Positions 32,877 through 40,950 of a stretch of DNA of 64,000 nucleotides are shown here, piece after piece. The first letter of the stretch is position 1. Each line of letters begins with the position of its first letter. Below the pieces are notes generated by a model. That model was given only the letters and a program-made list of their open reading frames with translations. It had not been told where the DNA came from and did no database searches. Source of the DNA: Spongiactinospora rosea. Lineage in GTDB: Bacteria > Actinomycetota > Actinomycetes > Streptosporangiales > Streptosporangiaceae. The DNA lies in contig NZ_QMEY01000006.1 of the NCBI RefSeq assembly GCF_003315795.1, positions 1 to 64,000 of the forward strand, in the 5' to 3' direction. The translations under genes and the position numbers were made by a program.

Positions 32877-33529
32877 GGGATGCGGTAGCCGACGCCGGGC
32901 AGGGTCTGCACGACCGGCGGGTCGCCGAGTTTGCGGCGTAACTTGAACACCGTCAGGCGGACGGCGCCGGTGAACGGGTCGGCGTACTCGTCCCACGCCT
33001 TTTCCAGCAGGTGTTCGGCGGAGATCGCGGCGCCCTGGGCGCGCAGCAGTTCGGCCAGCACCGCGAACTCCTTGTTCGACAGCGGCACGTACCGCTCGCC
33101 GCGGAACACCTCGCGCCTGGCGGGGTCCAACGTGATGCCCGAGCGGCGCAGCACCGGCGGCGCGGCCGGGCGGGAGCGGCGTCCCAGGGCCTGGACCCGC
33201 GCGGCCAGTTCGGCGAACGCGAACGGCTTGGACAGGTAGTCATCGGCGCCCAGCGACAGCCCGGCGACCCGGTCGGTGATCTCGGCGGCGGCGGTGAGCA
33301 TCAGCACCCGTGTCCCGGCGCCGGTGGCCACCAGGTCGGCGCACACCTGGTCGCCGTGCACGGCGGGCAGGTCGCGATCCAGTACCACGACGTCGTAGTC
33401 GTTGACGGCGAGCCGCTCCTGGGCGGCGGCCCCGTCGTGGGCGATGTCCACCGCGTGGGTCTCCTGCCGCAGCCATTCGGCGATCGCCCGGGCGAGCCGC
33501 TGCTCGTCCTCCACCACCAGCACCCGCAT
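32873..33529 (-). CDS. OmpR-type response regulator
   Basis: A 218-residue regulator: receiver domain with phosphoacceptor Asp51 (VVVLDRDLPAVHGD), switch Thr in MLTAAAE and Lys in YLSKPF, and a C-terminal OmpR winged helix (VPLSNKEFAVLAELL ... FTGAVRLTVFKLRRKLG ... VGYRIP). The start is the ATG giving MRVLVVEDE. First gene of the two-component operon; the 184-nt gap to the divergent lipoprotein gene is its likely target. Confidence 0.94.
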   Translation of the reverse strand: MRVLVVEDEQRLARAIAEWLRQETHAVDIAHDGAAAQERLAVNDYDVVVLDRDLPAVHGDQVCADLVATGAGTRVLMLTAAAEITDRVAGLSLGADDYLSKPFAFAELAARVQALGRRSRPAAPPVLRRSGITLDPARREVFRGERYVPLSNKEFAVLAELLRAQGAAISAEHLLEKAWDEYADPFTGAVRLTVFKLRRKLGDPPVVQTLPGVGYRIP

Positions 33530-33674
33530 GATCGTCCCTTCGCCGGCCCGCATCCACCGGCGACCATGCTCGCCCACCGCGCGTGTGGTCTGCGTTAAAC
33601 GAACCCCCCCGGGCGGCCCGGCGCCGGAGGAAACGCCGGGGAAACGCCGTCTGCTGTTGCATCGGCTGCCGACC

Positions 33675-33691
33675 GGCCGGAATCTCCGGCC
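33675..33691. promoter_or_regulatory. Perfect dyad upstream of exporter operon
   Basis: GGCCGGA-ATC-TCCGGCC, 7-bp arms with a 3-bp centre, 22 bp upstream of the lipoprotein ATG. OmpR-type regulators normally bind direct repeats, so this may be a hairpin in the leader or a site for another regulator. Confidence 0.35.
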
Positions 33692-33713
33692 TGATCAGTG
33701 AGGAGGCGAGGAG

Positions 33714-34256
33714 ATGCGCAGGTCGATCCGCGGCACGCTGGTGGCGGCGCCGTTCGCCCTGGCCATGGCCGTGCTGCTCGGCGGGTGCGGCGGCGGCGGG
33801 CAGGAGCCGGGTGTGGCCGGCGCGGCCGGTGCCACCGGCGGCGCGGCCAGCACGCGCCCGAGCCTGAGCCCCGATGAGATGGGCGTGAAGTTCGCCCAGT
33901 GCATGCGGGAGAACGGCGTGGACATGGAGGACCCCAAGCCCGGGCAGGGCATCCGGCTGAAGTTCACCCAAGGCGACAAGGCCAAGACCGACAAGGCGAT
34001 GGAGGCCTGCCGGCAGTACAACCCGCAGGCCAACGCCACCGGCGCGCCCGACCCGGAGGCCGAGAAACGCGGCCGGGCGTTCGCGGCGTGCATGCGCGAG
34101 AACGGGGTGGAGGCCTTTCCCGACCCCAAGCCGGGCCAGCGCGGCATCATGATCACCGGGGAGGTCGCCAAGGACCCCGATCTGGAGGCCGCCCAGAAGG
34201 CCTGCCAGGACATCATGCCGGGCCCCGGCGGCGGATCAGGGACCGGTGGACGCTGA
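33714..34256 (+). CDS. Lipoprotein with internal duplication
   Basis: A 180-residue lipoprotein with signal peptide and lipobox LLGGC (Cys25), a low-complexity Gly/Ala linker and two homologous repeats: KFAQCMRENGVDMEDPKPGQ (about 60-79) and AFAACMRENGVEAFPDPKPG (about 121-140). Each repeat has one Cys with a distal Cys (MEACRQY; QKACQDI), giving two likely disulphide-linked modules. It is the first gene of the exporter operon, preceded by GAGGAGG, and probably acts outside the membrane, perhaps as a substrate-binding or stress-sensing partner. Confidence 0.85.
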   Translation: MRRSIRGTLVAAPFALAMAVLLGGCGGGGQEPGVAGAAGATGGAASTRPSLSPDEMGVKFAQCMRENGVDMEDPKPGQGIRLKFTQGDKAKTDKAMEACRQYNPQANATGAPDPEAEKRGRAFAACMRENGVEAFPDPKPGQRGIMITGEVAKDPDLEAAQKACQDIMPGPGGGSGTGGR

Positions 34257-35392
34257 TGGGCCACGGCACCGCCACGCGCCACCCGGCCCCCGCCGAAAGC
34301 GATGAGCGCCCGCGGGGGCGGCGGGCCCGGCGGGTGGTGATCGCCGCCGCGGTCGTGGTCGTCGCCGCCGGCGGGGCCACCGCCGCGGCGCTCACCCTGC
34401 AGGCCACGGGCGCGCCCGGCAAGGACGGCACGCCGCCGCCGTTGCCGCCGGCCACCGCCGAGGTCACCCGGCAGACCCTCACCGACACCACCACCGCCGA
34501 CGGGGAACTCGGTTATGGCCCGTCCACGTCGGTGAGCGCCCGCACCGGCGGCACCATCACCCGCCTGCCCGGCACCGGCGACCGCGTCGGCCGCGGCAAG
34601 CCGCTGTTCAAGGTGGACGACGCGCCGGTGACGCTGCTGTACGGGGCGCTGCCCGCCTACCGCCGCATGGAGCCGGGCATCGAGGGCCGGGACGTGCGCC
34701 AGCTGGAGAAGAACCTGGACGCCCTCGGCCATGACGGGTTCACCGTCGACGACGAGTTCACCTACGACACCGCCGAGGCCGTACGGGACTGGCAGGAGGA
34801 TCTCGGCCTGCCCGAGACCGGCGTCGTCGAACTCGGCCAGGTCGTCTTCGCCCCCGGCGCGGTACGGATCGACGCCGTGCAGGCCGGTGAGGGCGAACCG
34901 GCCCGCCCCGGCGGCAAGGTCCTTTCCTACACCGGCACCGAAAGGGCCGTCACCGTCCGCCTGGACCCCGCCGACCAGCGGCTGGCGAAGAAGGGCGGCA
35001 AGGTCACCATCACCCTGCCCGACGAGGACACCGTCACCGGCCGCATCACCGAGGTCGCAACCGTCATCACCCCCGGCTCCGGCCAGGACGCCGAACCGGC
35101 CACCAGCGTGGAGGTGACCGTCTCGCTGCCCGGCAAGAAGGCCCAGCGGGCCACCGAGGACTACGCGCTGGCCGCGGTGGACGTGGCGTTCACCGCCGGG
35201 CGGCGCAAGGACGTGCTGACCGTGCCGGTGGCCGCGCTGGTCGCGCTGGCCGAGGGCGGGTTCGGGCTGGAGGTCGTCTCCGGCGGCACCTCCCGTCATG
35301 TGCCGGTGCGCACCGGCCTGTTCGCCGCCGGGCGGGTGGAGGTCTCCGGTGCCGGCGTCGCCGAGGGCACGATCGTGGGGATGCCCAAATGA
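34256..35392 (+). CDS. Periplasmic-adaptor-like (HlyD/MacA type) protein with peptidoglycan-binding domain
   Basis: A 378-residue membrane-fusion-type adaptor. One N-terminal helix (about 26-48), a biotinyl/lipoyl-like hairpin (about 70-125: [28 protein letters not shown]), an inserted peptidoglycan-binding-1 domain (about 140-190: [15 protein letters not shown]) and C-terminal beta domains. In actinomycetes this form accompanies MacB-like exporters and may contact the wall. Its ATG overlaps the lipoprotein stop (TGATG) and its stop overlaps the ATPase start (ATGA). Confidence 0.88.
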   Translation: MGHGTATRHPAPAESDERPRGRRARRVVIAAAVVVVAAGGATAAALTLQATGAPGKDGTPPPLPPATAEVTRQTLTDTTTADGELGYGPSTSVSARTGGTITRLPGTGDRVGRGKPLFKVDDAPVTLLYGALPAYRRMEPGIEGRDVRQLEKNLDALGHDGFTVDDEFTYDTAEAVRDWQEDLGLPETGVVELGQVVFAPGAVRIDAVQAGEGEPARPGGKVLSYTGTERAVTVRLDPADQRLAKKGGKVTITLPDEDTVTGRITEVATVITPGSGQDAEPATSVEVTVSLPGKKAQRATEDYALAAVDVAFTAGRRKDVLTVPVAALVALAEGGFGLEVVSGGTSRHVPVRTGLFAAGRVEVSGAGVAEGTIVGMPK

Positions 35393-36105
35393 TCGCCCTG
35401 GCCGGCGTCACCAAGGTCTACCCGGGCGGGGTGGCGGCTCTGGCGGGGGTGAGCCTGCGCATCGGGCGCGGGGAACTGGTGGCCATCGTGGGCCCTTCGG
35501 GGTCGGGCAAGTCCACCATGCTCAACGTGCTGGGCACCTTGGACCGGCCCACCTCCGGCACGGTCCGCATCGACGGCCACGACGTGGCCGAGCTGTCGGA
35601 CGCCGGGTTGTCGGCGCTGCGGGCGGGACGGATCGGCTTCGTCTTCCAGCAGTTCCATCTGGCGCCCGGCGCGGCGGCGCTGGACAACGTCGCCGACGGG
35701 CTGCTGTACTGCGGGCTGCGCGCGGCGGAACGCCGCCGCCGCGCCGCGGCCGCGCTGCGCCGGGTCGGGCTGGCCCACCGGATGGACCACAAGCCGCACC
35801 AGATGTCGGGCGGGGAACGCCAGCGGGTCGCGGTGGCCCGCGCGGTCGCCGGGGAGCCGCCGCTGCTGCTGGCCGATGAGCCGACCGGCAACCTGGACTC
35901 GGCCTCGGGGGCGGCGGTGATGGAACTGCTGCGCGGCCTGCACGCCGCCGGCACCACCGTGGTGATCATCACGCACGACCGGGAGATCGCCGCGGCGCTG
36001 CCCCGCCGGATCGCCATGCGCGACGGCCGCGTGATCTCCGACTCCGCCCACCCCGGGGACGCTTCGGGGCGTCCGGCGGGCCTGGCCGCGGAGGCGGGCC
36101 GGTGA
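35389..36105 (+). CDS. ABC transporter ATPase (MacB/LolD type)
   Basis: A 238-residue ATPase: Walker [11 protein letters not shown]-loop [11 protein letters not shown], signature [14 protein letters not shown], Walker [13 protein letters not shown] and switch His IITHD. The LolD/MacB-type DEPTGNLDS sequence marks mechanotransmission exporters rather than importers. It is translationally coupled to both neighbours and supplies energy to the permease downstream. Confidence 0.95.
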   Translation: MIALAGVTKVYPGGVAALAGVSLRIGRGELVAIVGPSGSGKSTMLNVLGTLDRPTSGTVRIDGHDVAELSDAGLSALRAGRIGFVFQQFHLAPGAAALDNVADGLLYCGLRAAERRRRAAAALRRVGLAHRMDHKPHQMSGGERQRVAVARAVAGEPPLLLADEPTGNLDSASGAAVMELLRGLHAAGTTVVIITHDREIAAALPRRIAMRDGRVISDSAHPGDASGRPAGLAAEAGR

Positions 36106-37307
36106 GCGCCGCGCCGCCGCGCCCGGCGCGGATGTGGCCCGGTGACGTGCTGAAGGTCGGCGCGGCCGGGCTGCGCACCCGCCCCACGCGGGCGCTGCTG
36201 TCGGCGCTGGGCATCGCCATCGGCATCGCCGCCATGGTCGCGGTCGTCGGCATCACCTCCTCCTCCCGCGCCGAACTGGACCGCACGCTGGCCTCGCTGG
36301 GCACCAATCTGCTGACCGTCGCCCCGGGCACCACCTTCACCGGCGCGCAGGCCGAACTGCCGTTGCAGGCCGAGGCCATGGTGGGGCGGATCGCCCCCGT
36401 CCAGGCCGTCTCGGCGGTCGGCATGGTCGAGCAGGCCAAGGTGTACCGGACGGGGAAGATCCCGCCGGTGCAGACCAACGGGCTGGCCGCCTACGCGGCG
36501 CGCACCAACCTGCTGGGCGCGGTCGGGGCACGGCTGGGCAGCGGCGCCTGGCTGAACGACGCCACCGGCGCCTACCCGGCCACCGTGCTGGGGGCGCTGG
36601 CCGCCGAACGGCTGGGCATCGGCCGGGCCGGGCCGGACGTGCAGGTCCTCATCGGCGGCCGGTGGTTCACCGTCATCGGCGTACTGCGGCCCGCGCCGCT
36701 GGCCCCCGAACTCGACACCGCCGCCCTGGTCGGCTGGCGGGCCGCCGAGCGCGAACTCGGCTTCGACGGGCATGCCACGACCGTCTACACCCGCTCGCGC
36801 ATCTCGCAGGTCGAGGCGGTCCGCGCGGTGCTGGGCGCCACGGCCAACCCGCAGGACCCCAACGAGGTCGAGGTCTCCCGCCCCTCCGACGCCCTCGCCG
36901 CCAAACAGGCCGCCGATGAGGCCTTCACCGGGCTGCTGCTCGGCCTGGGCGCGGTGGCGCTGCTGGTCGGCGGGGTCGGCGTGGCCAACACGATGGTCAT
37001 CTCGGTGCTGGAGCGGCGCGGCGAGATCGGCCTGCGCCGCTCGCTGGGGGCCACCCGCGGCCAGGTCCGCACGCAGTTCCTGACCGAGTCGCTGCTGCTT
37101 TCGGCGCTGGGCGGGGCGGCCGGGGCGATGCTCGGCGCGGTGGTCACCGCCGGTTACGCGCTGCCGGCGGGGCTGCCGGTGGTGGTGCCGGGCTGGGCGG
37201 TGGCCGGGGGGCTGGCGGCCACGCTGGCGATCGGCAGCCTGGCGGGGCTGTATCCGGCGATCCGCGCCTCGCGGCTGTCGCCGACCGAGGCCCTGGCCGC
37301 CCGCTGA
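36102..37307 (+). CDS. MacB-type permease
   Basis: A 401-residue four-helix permease: helix 1 (about 25-48, with [25 protein letters not shown]), a large extracytoplasmic MacB periplasmic-core domain (about 55-270), then three helices ending [10 protein letters not shown]. The FtsX signature [26 protein letters not shown] is present. Coupled to the ATPase by ATGA. With the lipoprotein and adaptor it forms a complete MacB-like efflux or mechanotransmission system regulated by the divergent two-component genes. The substrate is unknown. Confidence 0.94.
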   Translation: MSAAPPRPARMWPGDVLKVGAAGLRTRPTRALLSALGIAIGIAAMVAVVGITSSSRAELDRTLASLGTNLLTVAPGTTFTGAQAELPLQAEAMVGRIAPVQAVSAVGMVEQAKVYRTGKIPPVQTNGLAAYAARTNLLGAVGARLGSGAWLNDATGAYPATVLGALAAERLGIGRAGPDVQVLIGGRWFTVIGVLRPAPLAPELDTAALVGWRAAERELGFDGHATTVYTRSRISQVEAVRAVLGATANPQDPNEVEVSRPSDALAAKQAADEAFTGLLLGLGAVALLVGGVGVANTMVISVLERRGEIGLRRSLGATRGQVRTQFLTESLLLSALGGAAGAMLGAVVTAGYALPAGLPVVVPGWAVAGGLAATLAIGSLAGLYPAIRASRLSPTEALAAR

Positions 37308-37330
37308 CCCGGGAGCGGCCCCGCGTGCAC

Positions 37331-37387
37331 TTGACACGGCCCGCCCCGCCTCGATAGAAAACCGGACAGTTATTAATCCGTTCGGTT
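37331..37387 (+). promoter_or_regulatory. Promoter and dyad for VOC gene
   Basis: A perfect TTGACA at 37,331-37,336 is followed after 18 nt by TAGAAA, a plausible vegetative promoter. The dyad AACCGGAC-N12-GTTCGGTT (37,360-37,387, one mismatch per arm pair) overlaps the start site and is a likely operator. Confidence 0.5.
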
Positions 37388-37406
37388 ATGAAATGGGTGG
37401 GATTCG

Positions 37407-37820
37407 GTGAACTGGACCCTTGAAGTCGTCGTCGTCCCGGTGTCGGACGTGGAGCGCGCCAAGGCCTTCTACACCGGGCAGGCCGGTTTCACCTGCGACC
37501 ACGACGTCGCCGGGTCCGGCGGCACTCGCGTGGTCCAGCTCACCCCGCCCGGCTCGGCGTGCTCCGTCGTGATCGGCACCGGCATGACGGCGATGACACC
37601 CGGCTCCCTGCAGGGCCTGCAGCTCGTCGTCGGCGACGTCCGCGCGGCCCGCGAGGAGCTGGCCGCGCGCGGCGTGGACGTCGGCGAGGTCCAGTTCGCC
37701 GACCCCACCGGCTTTCGCCCGGCCCGGCCCGGCGATGATCTCGACCACGCCGGTTTCGTCTACTTCGCCGACCCTGACGGCAACCAGTGGGCCGTGCAGC
37801 AGATCACCTCCCGGGGCTGA
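37407..37820 (+). CDS. VOC-superfamily (glyoxalase-like) protein
   Basis: A 137-residue two-module VOC protein: the first beta-alpha-beta unit VVPVSDVERAKAFYTGQAGF and the second ending VYFADPDGNQWAVQQI. The C-terminal Glu/His metal ligands are not conserved in the usual position (Gln before the end), so a metal-dependent reaction is uncertain. Relatives include glyoxalase I, dioxygenases and bleomycin-type resistance proteins. GTG start. Translationally close (6 nt) to the following dehydrogenase pseudogene. Confidence 0.88.
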   Translation: MNWTLEVVVVPVSDVERAKAFYTGQAGFTCDHDVAGSGGTRVVQLTPPGSACSVVIGTGMTAMTPGSLQGLQLVVGDVRAAREELAARGVDVGEVQFADPTGFRPARPGDDLDHAGFVYFADPDGNQWAVQQITSRG

Positions 37821-37825
37821 GGCCC

Positions 37826-38732
37826 GTGCTGCTGCTGCCCTACCCGGACGTGGCCGAGCGGATCCGCGCCGAATTCCCCGATGCCGGCATCGGCCTTTGG
37901 GACGGTGAGGGCCCGCCGCCGCCCGATCTGGCCGCCGTCACCTTCTACGCCATGCCCTACGGCAAGGGCGAGGCCCCGCGCCGGGCGATGGCGGCCATGC
38001 CCGCGCTGCGCGTGGTGCAGACCCTCAGCGCGGGCGTGGAGAAACCGCTGCCGCTGCCGGCGCCCGGCGTGGTGTTGTGCGGGGGGCGCGGCCTGCACGA
38101 CGACAGCGCGGCCGAGCACGCCCTGGCGCTCATCTTGGCCGCGCAGCGCGACATCCCCCGCTGGAGCGCCGACCAGCGCGACCGGCGCTGGGCGCCGCGC
38201 CGTACCCGTTCGCCGGCCGGGGCGCGGGTGGTGCCGGCCGGGTACGGCTCGATCGGCGCGGCGCTGGAGGTACGGCTGCGGGCCTGCCGGGCCGAGACGG
38301 TGCGGGTGGCCCGCCGGGCTCGTCCCGCCGAGGCGGTGCACGCCGCCGCCGACCTGGCGACGCTGCTGCCCGCCGCAGACATCCTGGTGGCCGTGCTGCG
38401 AGACCCCCGAAACCCGGCATTTGATCGGCGCCGCGCACCTGGCGGCGCTGCCCGATGACGCCCTGGTGGTCAACATCGGCCGCGGCGCCACGCTGGACAC
38501 CGAGGCCCTGACGCGCGAGGTGGGCACGGGGCGGCTGCGCGCGGCGCTGGACGTCACCGATCCGGAGCCGCTGCCGGCGGGTCATCCGCTGTGGTCGGCC
38601 CCCGGCGTGCTGATCACCCCGCATGTGGCGGGCGGCTCGGCGGCGTTCGTCCCGGCCGCCAAAGAGCTGCCGGCCGAGCAGGCCCGCCGGTACCTGACCG
38701 GCCGCGCGCTGCTCAAAGTGATCTCCCGCTGA
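37826..38732 (+). pseudogene. D-2-hydroxyacid dehydrogenase family, single frameshift
   Basis: The first frame carries the N-terminal catalytic half and the NAD motif GYGSIGAALE up to ADILVAVLRD near 38,402. From there the homology moves to the next frame (ETPETRHLIGAAHL, VNIGRGATLDTEAL with the catalytic Arg region, and TPHVAGGSAA with the catalytic His). One extra base around 38,403-38,410 (for example the A in CTGCGAGACC) explains it. Otherwise the protein is full length (about 300 residues) and looks freshly broken, or the base is a sequencing error. GTG start after the VOC gene. Confidence 0.82.
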
Positions 38733-39285
38733 GCCCGCGCCGCCGCTGGTCACCGTCCGGCGCCTGCAGGCGGAGCGCCGCGATGGCGGCGCGGGCCTGT
38801 TCGGGCGGCGCGCCGCCGGCGATCGCCGTCAGCGCCGCGCGCCAGGCCGCCGCCAGCACCGTGCCGAGCACCGGCGCGGGCGGGGCCGCGCCGTGGGCGA
38901 GCACGCCGGCCAGGCGGTCGGGGCCGGCGCCCGGGGGGGCATCGCCCAGGATGCGCAGGAAGCCCTCGCGCACGGCGAAGTCCAGTCCGACGAGCATGGC
39001 CGAGGTCACCGCGGCCGAGCGGCCGGCGCCGGTCGCCGAACTGGCGGTGGCCGCCATCGCGCCTTCCATCCGGTCAAGCAGCCGCCGTTCGACGTCGTCG
39101 CGGACGAAGGCGTACAGGCCGAGCTTGCTGCCGAAGTGGTGGTAGAGCGCGCCCGTGGTGACCTCGGCCGCCGCCGCGAGGTCGGCGACCGTCACCTCCT
39201 CGAAGGGGCGCGCCCCGAACTCCCTGACCGCGGCGAGGACGAGTCTGCCCTTGGGGGATGTCGAAACGGGGATCCATTCGCGCAC
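38713..39285 (-). CDS. TetR-family repressor
   Basis: A 190-residue regulator with helix-turn-helix VTVADLAAAAEVTTGALYHHFGSKLGL. Its last 20 nt overlap the convergent dehydrogenase. The C-terminal domain contains a long Gly/Ala/Pro-rich helical region. It is divergent from a VOC gene with a three-half-site operator between them and is the likely repressor of both. Confidence 0.9.
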   Translation of the reverse strand: MREWIPVSTSPKGRLVLAAVREFGARPFEEVTVADLAAAAEVTTGALYHHFGSKLGLYAFVRDDVERRLLDRMEGAMAATASSATGAGRSAAVTSAMLVGLDFAVREGFLRILGDAPPGAGPDRLAGVLAHGAAPPAPVLGTVLAAAWRAALTAIAGGAPPEQARAAIAALRLQAPDGDQRRRGLSGRSL

Positions 39286-39300
39286 CAGTACATAATGCCG

Positions 39301-39326
39301 TTACGCTGTCCGTAAATCTAGTTACG
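39301..39326. promoter_or_regulatory. Three alternating TTACG/CGTAA half-sites
   Basis: TTACG-N5-CGTAA-N6-TTACG at 39,301-39,326 between the divergent TetR and VOC genes. The half-sites alternate in orientation, giving two overlapping dyads sharing the middle half-site. Likely TetR operator. Confidence 0.6.
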
Positions 39327-39344
39327 ACCAGAAGGATGACACCC

Positions 39345-39683
39345 GTGAAGCTCGAATTCCTCTTCGTACCCACCTCTGACCTGCGGGCCTCCCTCGCGCT
39401 CTACCGCGACGGCCTCGGCTTCACCGAGACCTGGCGCGAGGGCGACATGACCGTCGGGCTGGCCGTCCCGGGCTCCGACGTGCAGATCATGCTGGACGCC
39501 CACGACCCCGCCGCCCCGGCCGGGCCGGTGTACGTCGTCGATGACGTCAAGGCCTTCCACGCCGCCCGCCCCGAGGCCCTCGCCGTGCTCGAGGAGCCCA
39601 CGGAGATCCCCGGCGGCCTCCAGGTCACCTACACCGAGCCGGGCGGCGCGACCCTCTACGTCATCGACCGTTCCACCGAGTGA
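39345..39683 (+). CDS. VOC-superfamily protein
   Basis: A 112-residue VOC protein: KLEFLFVPTSDLRASLALYRD in module 1 and a C-terminal strand ending TEPGGATLYVID. The GTG at 39,345 is chosen because AGAAGGA lies at best spacing; an ATG three codons earlier overlaps that site. Probably controlled by the divergent TetR. A role in resistance or detoxification of a small molecule is the usual inference for TetR-VOC pairs. Confidence 0.85.
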   Translation: MKLEFLFVPTSDLRASLALYRDGLGFTETWREGDMTVGLAVPGSDVQIMLDAHDPAAPAGPVYVVDDVKAFHAARPEALAVLEEPTEIPGGLQVTYTEPGGATLYVIDRSTE

Positions 39684-39817
39684 GCGACCCCGCAGGGCAC
39701 CCCCCGGGGGGCACGGCCGTCGCCGCGTGCCCGGGCTTCACGCTCACCCGCGTTCGAGCAGGAAGCCCGGTCCCCCCGCCGGGAGCGGCACGCCCGATCC
39801 GGCGGCTAGGCTGGCCA

Positions 39818-39843
39818 TGATCGCCAGTGATGATCGCCAGTGA
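39818..39843. repeat. Two tandem 13-bp repeats
   Basis: TGATCGCCAGTGA occurs twice head to tail with no spacer, 18 bp upstream of the tetratricopeptide gene and just after a TAGGCT -10-like box. Either a short slippage duplication or a regulator site in the leader. Confidence 0.6.
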
Positions 39844-39860
39844 CGCCGAAGGAGCCGCCG

Positions 39861-40325
39861 ATGACCCCCGATGAGACGATGGCCCGGATCGGCCAGGGGG
39901 TGGACCTGCACCATGGGCAGGGCCGGCCCGCCGAGGCCCGCGAGCTGTTCGCGCGGATCTGGGATGACATCGGCGGTGAGCAGGGCGACCCGCTGCACGT
40001 CTGCGTCCTGGCCCACTCGATGGCCGACGTGCAGGAGGAGGTGGATCAGGAGCTGGTGTGGGACCTGCGGGCGCTGGAGGCCGCCGGCCTGATCACCGAT
40101 GAGCGCGTGGCCCGGGCCGGGGTGCCGTTCTCCGCCGCCGGCCTCTACCCGTCGCTGCACCTCAACCTCGGCGAGTGCTACCGCAAACTGGGCGATCTCG
40201 ACCGCGCCCGCGATCATCTCCGCCAGGCCCGGGACGGGATCGGCGCCCTCGGCGACGACGGCTACGGGCGGCTCATCAAGGGCGGGCTGGAGCGCCTGGC
40301 CGAACAGCTGGGCGAGACCGCCTGA
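39861..40325 (+). CDS. Tetratricopeptide-repeat-like protein
   Basis: A 154-residue helical protein. The segment PAEARELFARIWDD and the C-terminal pair LGECYRKLGDLDRARDHLRQARDG are TPR-like, with the typical W/L/G-Y-A-P spacing in the latter. The ATG at 39,861 follows AAGGAG. No signal peptide. Homologues are cytosolic actinobacterial proteins with no assigned function; it is probably a protein-interaction scaffold. Confidence 0.75.
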   Translation: MTPDETMARIGQGVDLHHGQGRPAEARELFARIWDDIGGEQGDPLHVCVLAHSMADVQEEVDQELVWDLRALEAAGLITDERVARAGVPFSAAGLYPSLHLNLGECYRKLGDLDRARDHLRQARDGIGALGDDGYGRLIKGGLERLAEQLGETA

Positions 40326-40334
40326 CGGCGGCCC

Positions 40335-40922
40335 CTATCCGCCGCCTCCGGCGGGCGTCACCGGCGAGGCCCCCACCGCCCGCAGCAGCACGCCGTGCAC
40401 GTAATCGGGGTCGGCCGGTGCGTCATCGAGCAGGATCGCCGCGCACAGCCCGTCGCACGTCGCCACCACCGCGGTCACGGCCTCGGGGGAGTCGGTGCAG
40501 TGCCGGGCCAGTTCGGCCACGTTGTCACGCCATCGCCGGGCGACGGGGCGCAGCGCGGGCCGCCGGGCGGCCAGGGTGGAAAGTTCGCGTTCGGCCAGGG
40601 CGCGGTCGCGTCCGGGGCCGGCGGATTCGGCGATCAGCTCGGCCAGGCCGCGCAGTTTGTCATCGCGCGCCTCGATGATGTGCCGGATGCGCTCGGTGTA
40701 GGACTCGGCGATGCTGGTCAAGGCGCCGATGAGCAGGTCATCGAGGGTGGCGAAGTAGTACGTGCTCAGGCTGACGGTGATGCCGGCCTCCTTGGCGACG
40801 GTGCGGTGGGTCACTCCGGCCGTCCCGTCGCGCCGCAGGACCGCCAGGGTGGCCTCGATGATCTCGGCGCGGCGCTTGTGGCCCCTGGCCTTGCGCCCGT
40901 CCGCGGTCTGCTCCTCGCCCAT
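40335..40922 (-). CDS. TetR-family repressor co-transcribed with MFS exporter
   Basis: A 195-residue regulator with helix-turn-helix GTAGVTHRTVAKEAGITVSLSTYYF and a TetR_C ligand domain. It lies 28 nt downstream of the DHA2 exporter on the same strand, so its own level depends on the exporter promoter, where a 37-bp dyad is the likely target. A self-limiting drug-efflux circuit is inferred. Confidence 0.9.
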   Translation of the reverse strand: MGEEQTADGRKARGHKRRAEIIEATLAVLRRDGTAGVTHRTVAKEAGITVSLSTYYFATLDDLLIGALTSIAESYTERIRHIIEARDDKLRGLAELIAESAGPGRDRALAERELSTLAARRPALRPVARRWRDNVAELARHCTDSPEAVTAVVATCDGLCAAILLDDAPADPDYVHGVLLRAVGASPVTPAGGGG

Positions 40923-40950
40923 GCTCCCTCCCTGCCACCAGGTTAGACGA

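Noticed and set aside
35418-37337. A 639-residue frame antisense to the MacB operon
   Set aside because: A shadow of the coupled ATPase and permease genes.
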